A stretch of 64,000 nt of DNA from Cardinalis cardinalis (taxonomy: Eukaryota; Chordata; Aves; Passeriformes; Cardinalidae), in assembly GCA_014549065.1 (NCBI GenBank), contig JACDOX010000015.1:7861527-7925526 (forward strand). The letters are read 5' to 3'. Shown in pieces: positions 35,801 through 50,800 of the stretch. How positions within the stretch are numbered: position 1 is the stretch's first letter; each line of letters begins with the position of its first letter. The position numbers were made by a program, and so were the translations under genes. Under the pieces are notes generated by a model. The model was not told where the DNA came from and did no database searches. It worked only from the letters and a program-made list of their open reading frames with translations.

Positions 35801-38800
35801 TTCCAACACACTACTTTTATAAGGTGTAACAGAAACAAACTGCCACTCATAAGAGCAGTAACAAAACTTTTAAAATCTATAGTTGTAATTCAAATAGCAT
35901 GTTTTTGTTACTTACCTGTAGCTCTTGATACAACTTTTTTAATTCTACTGCTGCAGGCCCTGTCATTTGTCCATTGTAAGACTGAAACCCATTCAGTTTC
36001 CCTTTCCTTAAATCCTCCAGTTGCTGAGTGAGTTGATCCACTTTTAACACTGCAGCCTGCAGTTCCTGCTGCTTTTCCTGGAACATGGCACTTATATGCT
36101 CAATTTCAGTTGCTAAAATTAACAAGATAAAAATAACAAAAACCAATTAAATAAAGCAGAAGTTGTTAATTTTTTAATTCTACAAGTACTAATAAACACA
36201 CCATACTAGCTCTTCATCTAAAATACATATAAAATATTTGTATAGCAAATTTGCTAACAGTCATAAGATTTCCTANTGGTTAGAGAAGAGACTTATTCTG
36301 ACATTACGTTTGACTGTATAACACTAACAAAAAGTTCTGTAGCATACAAATGTCATGGAAACACAGAACCTCNATAAAACAAAAAAATGTAGCTGAAAAC
36401 CTGCACCAATGCTATAGTGACTTAAAATATAGCATTATTTGTTAGTCATGCAGTGAACAGTAAATAAATTAAGGATGCCACATACACAAATTGCCATTCA
36501 TCATCTTGCTGTAGTCCACTTGTCCTCTCATGGCACGGATTTTTTTCAGCTTTGTCTCTTGGGTTTCAACACGTTCTTTAAGTTTTTGGAGCTTTTCACT
36601 CTCGGAAACAGATTGCTGCTGTCGACGTTCTTGCTGCTTCAGGTAACGCAAACGTTGCTCCTGACAAAAGGAGGTTTTAAACAAGAGAAATCTGTTACCN
36701 ATTTATTAAAAAAANCCCTNACACATTAGNTTAGAAAACCCTATAATTTTGATCATGTTTTCTACTTCCACAAATCAGAAAATNANGTATTTCATTGAAA
36801 TATGTACCGGNCCTAGAAAAACCTCTTTAACATCAATTAATAAATCTGTTTCAGAGCAGAGATTAAAGATTTTTTTAGACAAAAAATAACATATTTACAT
36901 AGANATGNATATACAGCCCTAGTCTGAACACTCATTTAAATACATCTGTGATGCTTCCTCTGGCATTTGTTTTCTGCCACTATTAACAGTTTTCTTGCTG
37001 TTGGCAAAATAAATTTCCAGTGCTGTTACCCAGCTTCCCAAAGATGACAAAGTATGCCCAACAGACCATTTTAAGCAAGATGACCTACTGTAAGAAAATA
37101 TTCCACTTCTAAATAATAATTCTTCTGCTGGGTGCACAAGGAAAAATATTTTTTTAGTATTATTTCCATCAAGAAAGAACAACAGAATCAGTAGGTTGAC
37201 TCTTAGCTATTCCAAGTATCAAAGGCACGCTGTATAATACTTCAAACAACATCAACAACAATGTCAAAACCATTAAACCCCNTCCCCACTCTGCAAACAT
37301 ACTTAGATTCTTCTGTCTCTGAGACATGGAAATGCAATACANAGATTTTTATGAATTTGGCATATTCTCACCCCACCCCACTATTACTCTACTGAATGAG
37401 CCACTAAAGATGAGCATGGAGTCAAGCCTGTTCTGCCACAGATCATGAAGGGGGCNACACAGAGATAAACATATCCTAGCAATACTTTTATAAAGACACA
37501 TTACATAGGTTGTTCTAGCAGTACTTATGCCAAAAGACTGTGCACTGCCTAGGCTAAGATTATTCTGGTAAAATGATGGATTTCTCAAGCAATTTCTTGA
37601 GCTTAACTGAAATGACTTAGTGTGGTTTTTTCTATCCACAAACTTATGCTTGCATATATTGAAAAAAAATGGTCTGTATATAATTATTACCTTAGCAACC
37701 AACATTTGCTGTTGATTTTCAATCTGTTGCTGTTGTCGGGCAGCCATATCTTGCAGTTCAGAAAGAGTGAGCTCCACACGTGGATTCCCAACCTGCAGAA
37801 AAGAAAATGTTCCATGAATGTGCTGATGTGTATCAGGGCATTCTGAGCTGAAAACCTAAACCCCCACTCATCAGAGGAAGGTTAAAGGCTCCTCCCAAGT
37901 CCTCAGAGAAAGAGGAATGATGGGCACCTGGGAAAGAGTGAGGAACATCAGAGCAGAAAGGAGGGACACAGACCATGCAGAAAGGNAGAAAAAGCAAAAA
38001 GTGGGAAAGTGGAAGGAGATGAGAACACTAAGAGACAAAACAAACAACAGGAGAAAAAAAGAGCCCTTATCCTACATTTAGCTCCTCTCTGTTCAGATGT
38101 GTGGTAGCACTGGCACGCAGTCCTGGTAAGGCACACATGATAACCCACATACAAGCAGTATTTTAGGCAGCAGGAGAATCTGAAGCTGCTTTCCTTTCCC
38201 AGTATTTTCAGCATAACTGCTTTGGCAGCTTAAACTGATGGTTCAGGTTACTGACCTAGCACAGGACAAGATCACATGAGAACACTTAGACAAAGGGTCA
38301 CTAAGACCACATTCAAAGATGGTGAAAATTCTGATATATTGGGCTCATTCAGGGTAAGGATCTGTGAAAAACAGTCTGTACAAGTGAAGAAAAGTAAAGC
38401 TGATTCCCTTCAGATAAGTAAGCAAACTATTACTTTGAATGAAATACAAAGTATTAGCAAGGCTCACTCCTTTTGCATTTCAAAACCAACAGAAGCTAAA
38501 AAATTAGGATGGAGACACAAATGATGAAAATTCTTTGAAATTCATACCATGTGTACGACCAAATTTCATATGTTTTAAAACATGAATGCATTGTTTCAAT
38601 ATATCTATAATTCTATCAACAAATACAATTTACATTTATAGACCAAATAACTTCAACCACACTTTTTGTATGCAACCTCAAGAAAGAGAGAGAAATGTTT
38701 CAAGAAAAATTCCAGAAGCTGACATTTGCTATTCAGAAAACCAAAACTCATAACCTTAGAATTGCAGGGTTTAACCACAACTTCAGAATTTCCACAGAAA

Positions 38801-41800
38801 GAAAATACCATTCTTTGAAAAATTATGCTGCAAATTCAGAATAGCCCAACATGTGTTTCAAAGTATTTACAAATAATTCAGTTAATTTATTGGATCAATT
38901 AAAAGCTGGACTACTCTAATAATTCAGTAAACAAGGTAATTTTTTCACCAAATTACATGACTACACTNTTAGTACACCAAACAAAAACTGCATCACTTGC
39001 TACCCACAATACAGTCAATGCTGCCAAAAAAAAAAAAAAAAGATAATTAAATATTTTGGATATATTGATAAATAATACTGTTTCAAATGCTTATAAAATG
39101 GAATGAGGTTTAAACATTTTACAGACATACAGAAAAAAAAACCCAAACCAAAACAACCCTCCAGTGCCCAAAATAGATTACACATCAGATTATGGATCTG
39201 ATCACACCTGACCCCACAGGAAAACTGATTTAGCTGCTCTGCTTTTCTGGGTCCACCCTACTAATACCCAGCATGTGTAGCCTGCAGTACTTGTACCTTA
39301 CTCTCAGAAACTTCTTTTTGAGACCACATTATCTCAGGCACTTTGAATGCCTTTTTTCATATTTCTACATCAGACTCCTACATAAGTATCAATTCTCCAA
39401 CCAATGCACAATACAGAAGTTTCTTTAAGCTTAATTTNGGAAATTAAAATACNAATTGTTTTAAAGTAACTGAATTANTTTTTGCTACCTGAATTAATAT
39501 TTCATGTTGCTNCANATAATTCTTCAAGTAAGACAAACACCAATCATGAAAGTGAGCCAGATTTGGTTCACTAACTTTTAAAGCTGCTCCATCTTGGACA
39601 TATGATATAGACATGTCAGATAAAATGTTTAGATAAGATTATTGCCCCTGTTTGAACATTTCCCACAGAGTAAGTTATGAAGTGAAATTATAATGCTTAC
39701 TGGAAATAACAACTGAAATTCCTCTTACTAGTCAACCCTAATGAAAAATTTTTAGAGTAGAGCAGTAATTAAGAGAGGTGAAGTCCACTCAAGATAGTAA
39801 TTTTCTATTTCAACACAAGGAAAAATTAGGCCTTACTAGTGTGTACTTTTTTTATTAGCATGACTTATGCAGAGAAGAGTCCTTCCCCATATTCTTTCAG
39901 GGCAAGTAACTTGTACTAACTTGTGGCCACCAAGAGAGACATTTTATTATTAATTACTGACTGAAAGGTACNAATTGGCTAAGAAAGTAAGGAAGCTTCT
40001 CCAAGGGCCATTCACAAACCAAAATGTGCTTAACTTGAGAAAAGAAAACAAAACAGAAAACCAGATGCTGCTCCCAAACACCTTCAGGCTCTGCTGACTT
40101 CAGTTGGCATGACCAACTGCGAGAAAAACAAACTTCTACATCNGCTTCTGCTGGGCTCTGCAGGCAATTCTTACAAGGGGCTCAGACTGGCATCATGGCT
40201 TCCCTGGATCACTGATTTAAAAAGTTAAAAGGGGAGTGTGTCTGAATTAACAGTATTTTCTCAATACACATATGTGCTTTCTCAGAAACATGCAACATGC
40301 ATCAGACTATGCATAGTTTTCCCAGTGCTTCCTTTCTTTCTGCTTTAATTACCAGTTGAAGTTAAAAATATTAATAGCCCATTGTATTTCCAGAAGAAAT
40401 TTTGAGTATAACACTGACTAAGAAACACAGAGAAGTTTTATTACACTAAGTGATCTTCTTAAAAATATATCCAGACTCAAAAAGTGNTATCTGTATAGAA
40501 ATTGTGAGCATTTCAAAGTAAAAAAGCCATTTCACCACATGAAAATTAAATATTTTCTAAATGGATAATGCAACCTGGAAAGCACAATGACAGTAAGAAA
40601 CTGGTTTGTAAAAGCACCAGAAACTAACAAAAAAACCCCAACCCAGTTTAAGCCAAGAGCTCAGAATTTTTACTGCTCTAAACAGGCATATTTGGAAGTC
40701 TCTCTCACAATGCCTAGCAGAAGTACTGTATTATTTTGCATCATTTAAAATATAGAAGATTAATTCTAAGATTAATGCAGATATTAGCATCTCCTTGAAG
40801 AAGCTATTAACTACTGTAAAATGTTCCATTTAGAAAGTTTAATGTCTAAAAACCTTCTATAAATGGCAAAGCACAAGAACATGGGAAACAGTGACAATTA
40901 ACCATTTAAATATAAACACCCTATGAGAAATCTTTTAATGTTCTCCTCACTGAACACCAATACCCTTTCACTTCAAGAGCTACACTATACTTAGGGGAAA
41001 AAAATAGCTGAGGAAACACAGCCTTGAACCTGTAACTTCACTCGCAGTTTTCCCCTTTTCATCCACATGGCAAAAGCAGCAAACAGCAGGAACAGAAGTC
41101 CTCTTCAACATCAAATCAANTATTTTCAGATAGACTGTTGCTGGTTTCAGGTCTCCAAATCAGCACAGCTTCATTTTTGAAACAGCATGAAAACCACTGA
41201 ATCCTTCTCTTGCCNAGATTTAGTTAAATTGATTAGTTTAGAGCACTTCATATTAGTTGAGTCTACTTGTAATAATGTGTATGCAAGCATCACCACAGAG
41301 GAAAAGCCTGCCTCAGTCCTTCTCCAGAACCTCAGGCTACGCCAGGCAAAGACAGCTCTGTGCTTTCAGCTCTTTAACGAGGCTGCTGGTTTCTCAGATT
41401 CTTACATTTGTGCTGCTCCTAGCAGTTATTAACAATTCCATCCACCAAGTCAAGACACTCACCTCTCATAACAAACACGAGCCTATCACATTTAAGGTCC
41501 AGACCTCCTCCTTTCTCCTGCAGCAAGGGAACCAGACCTCCTACAGAACTGAATTCTGAAGGAGGTACTAAAAAGCCACTACAAATACCTACTCCTCCAG
41601 ATTCCACAGATTCATTTGCTACATGGTGATACATCAAAGCAGACAGTTTTGCTGAATTGTAAATTTCTTTTCATTGATTCACAGCAGCATTTACACAGGG
41701 ATGAACTCCTAAATGAAATGCCANAGAGCAAACACTGCATTATTAGGCACTGAGGAAGTATTGTGTATGTCTCACATAGGCAAGAATAATTTACACCTAT

Positions 41801-44800
41801 ATTCACCAATTTCTTAATATTGACGGGGATCTTAAAAAAATTATGCTTATGTTATTTAACATGCACTTTAAAAGGGCACGATGAAAGATAGCATTTGTAA
41901 TGAACTCGAGCTTCAGCTTCTGACATCACCCTCCTACTACAAGCTAATATTTTACCATTTGATGATTAGTATTTTTGAGACAGGTGAGATGAAGAGATGA
42001 GTAGTACAATAGTAATTAAACAGTTTGGGAACCAGTTTACAAGCAGCCTCAAAACAAATCATATCTTAGGCATTTAATTAAGGAAAAAAAACTCCTTTAA
42101 TATTTATTTCTACATATTAGTCTTGTCACTCTAAAAATTTATTTTCTTACTCCTCCTTCTTTTCTATGCTGTTTAATATCACAAATTCCTCAGTCTACAT
42201 ACTTCTGGGCTATTATGAATTGCTTACTCATTGGCAACTCACAATGGTAAATGAAAAATAGCACCTGAACTTAAAATATTTTTTTGACAAGCAGGATGCA
42301 CTGTAGTCAAGCGATGGAAGCAATGAGGGCAGATTCCAGTGGTTTTTNGCTTTTACTCCCAACAGAAAACTTTCTTTTAAGAGGAATCTAATTATGTCAA
42401 TATTAAAATAAAAACCCCATGAGACCAACCTTTTGAATAAATTATTTTTTAAAAGATGATTAATTGGGATGTGGTCTGATTTTATGCATCTTTTTTGCCT
42501 CCATGCTTAACCCATGAAGATACTTATTTCTGACAATTTTCTAAATTTGCATTAGTAAGAACAGTTACTTTGTAAATAATAATAAAACATACACTAAATC
42601 CACACCTGAGACTGTTATGATTTCAGAAGAGCTTCAAAGGAAAAAACAAATATTCAAAAGCTTTACAGGCCACTGTAAGGACTGGTGGTCTCGTGCTTTG
42701 GTTCAGCAACACTCAGCCACTCAAGCAGCCAGTAAAGCATAACGTAACCAAGTAATTGAAAAAGCAAAGCAGAGTAATACAAGAACTTACTAATCATTTC
42801 CTGCACACTATCTCTTCGGATCTTTTTCTAGGTTTGCAAGAACCACCATGTCATTAACGTTCCTTATCTATTTATTCCTTCTTTCTAGTTCACACCCATC
42901 TCCCACACAAATCTTCTGAAGTTCCCTTCCCAAAACCCTGCATGGGGAACCACAGGTTCAACTAACTCAAGCTTCCTGAAACTGGCCAAGCTCCACCTTC
43001 TCCTGTACATATTCTTGTACACTCAATCATGTTCTATAAACTCTCACATATTTTCTAGTCTTCTTCCTATCATTCCCCCCCATCACCTCTGTCGTTTCTC
43101 CCTCATTTAGTACTTCTCTTCTTCTACTTTGTTCCACCCCTCTGTTCCTCTCTTGTCACAGCCAGAAATTAATCTGAGGTTAAACCACCAACTGCCAAGG
43201 TCAATGCCACTTAAAATGTGAACAACCAGCACACAGAGTTTAAGAAGTCTGTGCCTTAGCTTCTACTCTAGAGCCCAGAAGAGCTGGTTCTGGCTTTGCC
43301 CATCAAAATGGCGACCCAGAAATTTTTTGCTTGTGTTGCACTACTTTCAACCATCTTTATTAAACCAATATTGTCATTCTGTCAGTATTCAACCAGTTTA
43401 TTAAAAAGTCAATACAGAGCAGCTACTGAAGATAAAGCAGCAGATACCCCACCTGCAGCCCAGCTCCACTGTTTATTCTTTACATAGGTTGCCACTCTAA
43501 AACTGTTATACAGATAAGGAAGATTTTGGCCAAATGACCTTTATAGCAAAACAAACAAAAAAANNNNNNNNNNNNNNNNNNNNNNNNNNNNNNNNNNNNN
43601 NNNNNNNNNNNNNNNNNNNNNNNNNNNNNNNNNNNNNNNNNNNNNNNNNNNNNNNNNNNNNNNNNNNNNNNNNNNNNNNNNNNNNNNNCAAAAAACCACC
43701 CCAAAAAACCAAACCAAAAGGACTTCTCTGAAGTCCTCCATATCTTCCTTCTTGTGACAGTAAAGATAACCAAATCCTCAAGGAGAAAAAATGTGAAAGA
43801 AACACTCTTTATCTAAATGAGGTAAACACTAGCATATCAAAGACTGAGGGGGTGGGGACACGCACCCATCACCAAACCAAAACCACAGCACTATTAGAGT
43901 CAGAAACTGCAAGAGAGAAAAATCCCAAGAAGCAACAACTTTGAGCTCGTGAAAGAATTTATGTCCCCATGTGGGCTTCATTGAGGAGACAGAAAATTCT
44001 GCCACGGTAAAAAGAAAACATCTTCACCACCCTAACAGGAGAGCACAGCNCAGGTGAGAAAGATGCTGCAAGTTGCTCCTGAGAAGGTTTAAAATGGCTA
44101 CATGGAAAGGCACAGTAAATACTTAGGTTTTACTGCACATAGGGAAAGACTCAGCCTTCCATAATCCACAGCGGTTTTAAGTTGCTCTGACTTCCTAGGG
44201 CATAGGAGGGAATACAAAATTTATCTCCAGACCAGGGATTTACCTTTGCAGAGCTGTCAAATCCTGGAAATCTACAGAGCTACGTGACAAACAGAACTGG
44301 CAGATCTGGAACTAGGTATACGAGNATGTGGGCAAAAGGGAGTGAAGTGTATTACATAAATGAGCATTTTCCCAGAACAAAGCAGAATGACAACTATTAA
44401 ATGAAAAGGGGTAGTTTGGAGTGTTCTCCAGCCACTGAATTCCAGATAGGGATTGGTGCTCTGACAATTCTCAGCCTCTCCAAACCAGGGTGCTCCCACC
44501 CCTGTGGGCCATCCCTGCATTTCCTCCCCTGCATGGCATTTACAGCAAAGGAATAACAGCTCTGGCTGAAGAACTCCAAACTGCCAGAGCAGGAGAGAAA
44601 GGAACAGGTTGCTTTGCCTGCTGAATCTATCAAAAGACTTCCTAATTCTCCAATGCTAACCTGGACATGAGCAGCAGAAGTACAGACATGTTCCATCTTT
44701 GCCTTAAGCTGCACTCAAAATAACAAAGTTTGGGGGATGCTCTAAAAAGCCCAGTTGGCAACAAAGCCTTAAGGGTTGCTGGTGAGAATATCCAACACAC

Positions 44801-47800
44801 ACCTTGGGTACCTGTCCTTGGCACAACAGTAGTGATGGGGAAAACAGATGGAAGATATCTGAGTTTATTAAGTCACTCCTGCATCAGACAGGTCTTATAT
44901 GAAAAGTATGTGGCCTCCTTTTGCTCTCTGAGGTCTACAGGAAGAAATGGAGCATCTGCTGAAGATTANTGATTCAGACCTCTGTAAATTTCTGAAAAAA
45001 TATATATTGACCCTATACATCATCAAATTCAAGGATTTTAATAGATTTTTGACCACATTTTCCATAAAACCTGATCTTAGTGACACACACAACAAACAAG
45101 TTGAAAATCCTTTGTCTAAACTCATGTGTAATGCTATAAAAAGGAAAAAGAAAGTATCTGTTTTTATTGAAACTAAAATAGAGTTTTGCTGATCTTGACA
45201 TGGATGACATTATTTCCAGTTTAGTGGCTTTATCCACAGCTCAGCCTTGCATTTTTTTAATTGGGTCAGAAACATGCCGATAGCAGAAATCCATTTTAAA
45301 GAATCCAATGACAACAGCACGTGCCTTTTTTTAGCTTAATGGAAATGAACGAGCTAATTAAACCCAGAAAAGACACCCAGAATATTGGGAATTAAAGAAA
45401 ATCTAACTAGTGTGTACTATCTCATGATATTAAAATAATTCTGCAATTAACATCACAAACAGAATTGGGTAATTTTACCCTAAAATCCTATTATAAAATA
45501 TTATTGCATCATGCAAATAAAGACACTAATAGCTTCTTATAAAAAAGTTGCTTCAACTGCATCACAGTTTGCTGAAAAATGTCACACTATCTATAGTTGA
45601 TAAAAATCTTAATCTCTCTCAGTCTACACTGTCTTGTTAGTAATTCCTCCAATTTGCTCATGCTTGTGAGTCACTCCATAAGAAAATGTTTAAAATCTAC
45701 TCAGTATAAGCTACAGACTCCAGATTTCCTGTTTTCCCATATTACTTTCTTAGTGAAGCTGCTATTTGAAGCAGAACAGCTATGAAAAGACAGAACTTAA
45801 CAAAAATAAAAACAATGTTAGAATAGATTTTCAAAATTAGAAATGGATTTTAGCATATATTGAACATCTGCTACATCTGAAATAGACTGCTTATAAATTA
45901 CTTCTAGGAAAGTAGCATCTGAAACTTGTTTATTTGAAGCACTACTTTCTTCCTTGTCCTTGCAACCACTTTTAAACAGCCACAGAAATCTTAAGTATGT
46001 TTATATTAATTTTAGTCTTGGCTAAANTAACCAGTAGGTGATTTTTAATTAAACATCAACCTCAGACTCCTAAAAAAAGGCATCCTAAAAGAAATTATGC
46101 GTTCTTGTTGAAATATGAGTTGTGCACAAAATCTCAGACCTTTTTACAACATGGATCCTTTTACTCATAGCGATTTTGAGTCATACACAAGTTACAATAT
46201 ACATTGAAAATACACTGTCTAGATCCTTCAGAAATGGTCTTGGAATTATATTTTCATGGGTCTTTTTTAAGATCAACAGCTTATTCTGATAGGATTGCTA
46301 AGGATGATTAAGATGCAGTTACCGTTAGTCTGAATAATGTGTTTAGCACCAATTCTGTGTTTATTCTGCCCTTAATTGTTTCAATACTAAGTTCTTCTGT
46401 GATGTAATACTCTTCATATGAGAACAGTATAATGAAACATTTCTAAAACACAGAAAATAAGCATCCTATAACCGAAAGATGTGTTGTGACCATAGTGTAA
46501 AACTTGTACTTCCCAAACCAAATTGTCAAAAGCAAAAGTTGACCATGACATAAAGTCTTAAACCATAAGAAAGACAGTAAATGCATGTAAGAAAATCTGA
46601 TAAAAAAATTCAATTCAGAGATAAAGTGTTACAAAACCCCAGCTGGTCGGCATTCTGGTCATGTGACAACTAAACCCAAAATCACTTAAATTGAAGTGCA
46701 AAAGCTGCACAGCACTTAAATAACATGCCCACCAAAGTGCAAAACAAACAAATTTTGAAAAGTAATTCATTACCTGTTCACTATTTTCCCATCTAATTGC
46801 AAGAGAGCACATCTTTATTTCGCAGCACTGCCCGTCAGCTGTAAACATTTCCGACGCTTCAACACGCTTCAGCTCCATCTTTCTGCTCTTTTCTNTCTAC
46901 ACTACTGGTTTAACAGTTTGTTGTGAGCCATCCAAAACAACAACCCTGCACATCTTACGAGTTCCTGCATGGCTGTTTGGCTCAGTGCAATCAATAGTAG
47001 GTAGGAATGCCTTTTAATTTTACTTCATGTGGGGTGCAGGTTTCCCCAAACTCTTTATCGATATGAAAAGCTGTCTCTCTGCATTCATCAGCAATCAGCT
47101 AACGGAAAAGGCTAGTGGATTTTGCCAGCAGTAAAAGACCTAATCACGGCAAGATCAAGCCAGCTGTCAACTATAATCAGCTTGATTCATTGCACTTTTC
47201 ATATTCAATGGAAAATGTTGAGCAATATACAGTTCTTTCACAGTTATCAGGTTAAACTCAAAGTGTAAGACTATAGAAAATTTAGCTTGAAAAACACATG
47301 GACTATTTGTTCCTTTGTATTTCTGTAGTATTATCAATGCTGGGCCAAAACTGAATACCAAAGAAATCACAAAAATCATTGCTTTTTGTATGCAATTTTA
47401 CCTTTTAAAGTGATAGCAAACTATACCACCTGAAACTTGACAAAGAGTTTCTTTATTAACAGGGACTAAGATTAAAGGCAAACAGAGTCACAAGAGATAC
47501 CATAATTTTATGCAAATAACCTTTTCAGTGTTTGCTATTTGCTTTTCCCTACATAATTCAGATTTTTCTTAAATCTTGCATGCAACAAGATGAATATATG
47601 AGCCAGCAATAAAGCTAAAGCATGTGTGCAATAGCATAAATCAAGAATCTGCAAGCCAGAGAAGACTGGAATAAGTCTAGACGTAAGGATTTTTAAATAT
47701 TAAACATTACAGAAAATACTAAACCCCATTAAAAATTTCTTATGTATCTACAAATCAGGATACTGTAGAAGATAAAACCCCAAAACATTAAAAGCTGTAA

Positions 47801-50800
47801 TTTACCTTGTCAAACTCACGAATGCCATGCAAGTTCACCCTCTCTTCCTTCTTTCAAGAAAGTAATTCAAGCATGATTCACTGCACTTATACAAGAGATC
47901 CAGTCAAATGGGTCTCCATAAGAACAGTGAAGAACTCTNTGTCCAAGCACAATACAGTGACTATTCCAGCTGAATAAAGAACAGGCTTATTTTTAGCAAG
48001 CAAGTAAAGGTATGAGCTGTAGAGTACGATCATCCACTAGGAATACGAGAAGAAGAACAAGTTTAACTCCCTTGCTCCTAAATTAGCCAGAGGGACTTTC
48101 ATTTTTCTCNGCTTTGATCCGAGGAAGACTGCAGGGGGAACAAACTTAGCAACCATTAGATCTGGAGGCAGCCGCAGAAACAACAGAGAAATAGAAAGGT
48201 TCACTCGCCTGGGAAAAACATGCAGGTGGGAAATAGGTATGCCTGGTGTCCAGAGGCAAGATGGACAGGAAACTAAATGAGCAAGTCAGTGAATATGGAA
48301 AGATGTGNCAGAGAAAGGAGGCCACAGCAGCACTGCACGAGAAACACCACAGAGACCACGGAAAAGATGAGAGAAAACACTGATCTGCAAATGACACAGC
48401 TACATAAAAGACAGAACTCTAAATCTGGACTGAAAATGAATAGCTGGCCTTGTATGGACCAGTAGAGTCTCCTGCTCTGAACTGAAAGCTGTTCAGAGTC
48501 AGAGCAACAGCCCAAACTTTCAAACTTTCACATTTAAGCTCTCAGAGCCACACAGTGAATTTCATAAGCAGTCTCCTATAGTGATCTACAGAAATAAAGG
48601 AAAAGACAAGCTCCAAATTCCTTAAAACAACTTGATACTAAAATATTTGGTTTAACTAAAAATGATACTAATGTGACTGCAAAAGGATACAGCTGTGACA
48701 AAGGACATTGAAGTGTACAGTGCAGGTGTAAGGGCTGCACAGCAACACTTCAGAAAAATAACAAGTCTTTAAGTAACATTTACTTTAAGTAAACACTTAC
48801 TACATTTACATTTGAGTTTATGTATATAANGTTATACATCAGCTGAAACACTCATTCTAAATTGTTCTAACTTTATGTAAGAGCCAAGCAGCCCAGGATC
48901 TCTATGTGCAGTGACAACTGGAAGCAATTCTTCACATGCTTCATTTATTTAGAAATCAAGGGAAAAGAGTGAATTGTATTGCTCCANGTCCCCAACACAA
49001 ACATAGGAACATAAATACCATAGTTAGAGTTTAAACAAACAGACAGACTTCTCATCCTCCCCCTGCCATGGATATCTGCAGCAAGTATTGCTGTAAAACT
49101 GCAGAGCCAGGAGTGAAGAAAAGCAAAGCCTGATCTGCAAAAACAGGAACTAGAGGTAGAGATTCAGTAAGTGGTACAGTTTAGGTATTTTTTCCTCTGT
49201 AAAATGGGAACACANCTGTTGGTTGTTCTGAACAAGAAAACCACATATTCAGTTCNTGTAACTTGCTGAATGGAACTCTCTTTGATGGCCCAGAGAAGCA
49301 GCAGAACTACAAAATCTCTACACTGCAAGTAAGTGTGTGTAAATGTCTGTATGATACAAGTCTGTATACTGTGACTCTCATATCCACAGCCATCTCAATA
49401 GATATCTNGGATCTGGAGTGACAGAGATTAAAAATTATGTAACTACACGGAGAAGACATGGAGGAAAACAGTCCTTTCACAAGGTTCCAAGCGGGTTCCA
49501 AGAATGCTCTCTGGTCCCAACCAGTCAAATAACNCTTAGACTCATCAAACCAAACTAAGTCAGATGTTAAAAGTGAGTATTAGTCATAAACTAACCCTAA
49601 CATAATTAAAATTGTAATAGGAAAATAATCACAGAGTAAGTGGAANGAAACCTATGAAATTATTNTCACAAAATCTAAACATACAGTAANTTTGTCCATT
49701 ATGGACTGCAATATATTTGAGATTGCACAGGACAAGTCAAAATGCTGTTTTTATTCCAAATCCAAGATGTGATTCTGCCCAAAATGTTTAAAAAAGGCCT
49801 CAGAGGGAGGTATGAGGTCAAGAGCACTTGAATTCCCTACAGCTTCACAGGAATACTTTCTAGAAGATCACACAATTATTAGTCTTTTAGAGATGCTCCT
49901 CTACATAACTATCCTTTACTGAGGTGTGAAAAGACTCAGATTTCTAGTCNGGCAAGAATTCAAAAGATGTTTGTATGCATTAAAATTAGCTTTAGACTTT
50001 AATTTTTTTTCTGCTTTCTAATTTAATTTTTTTCCCTTAAATCCTTTAGTTGGATTAGTTTTTCTATTTTTTTGAAGAGCAACATACTGCCAGCTGTCTG
50101 GAAAATGCTTCAGACAGACTTAAAGAACTCTATCCGTCTGTGGAGAATCCAAACTCTATTAACTCTGAGCTAGGAACTGAACTAGGAATTTGAAGGTGCA
50201 AAAGGTTGCTGCAGGGGCAGCAAGTATTCCCTCTCTAACAGATAAACAATTTTCAGAATCTATAACTTATAAAATGGAACATGTCTGACAGCAGGAGTAA
50301 CAGACAAATTTTTGTCTCTTTAACAAAAGCAACAGAGAAATTTGCAGCAGAAAACTAGGAAAACTTGAATCTGATTTAATTACCCTTTCATTAGAAGGTC
50401 AATAGGTTCCAGGAAGTTTACATTAATATTTCTTCAGGAAAAAATACTTTTCTGCACACTGTTAGAATTGTTCGTGCCTAAATTGTTTAAAATCATCTTT
50501 TAATGGAATTGTTTGCTTTGACTTTGCTATGAGACACCTAAATCTAAATTTCAAGAAGGACATAGTTCTTCGTTCATTTTAAACAAATTTGATTAAAACC
50601 TGCCTTATGTGAATGGTAGCCCCTTCCAAGCACACTGTTAAATGTTATAAACAGAGTGCTTAATACTTACAAGCTTATATTAAATTGAATTTGCAGCTCA
50701 GCTTTGAAGAACAACTTCTATCCAGACTAAGCTCTTTATCCTTCAATAGTTCAAATGAGAAACTTCAAGCAAATACATATAATGTATTTCTCATCTGAGT

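Noticed and set aside
36919..37182. 87-codon minus-strand frame in a PPP1R13B intron
   Set aside because: Sense strand but not part of ASPP1: exons 5 and 6 join directly in phase without it, and no family is recognisable.
44272..44714. Overlapping Cys/Ser-rich minus-strand frames
   Set aside because: Cysteine spacing follows no known pattern; located deep in the 17-kb intron without splice signals.
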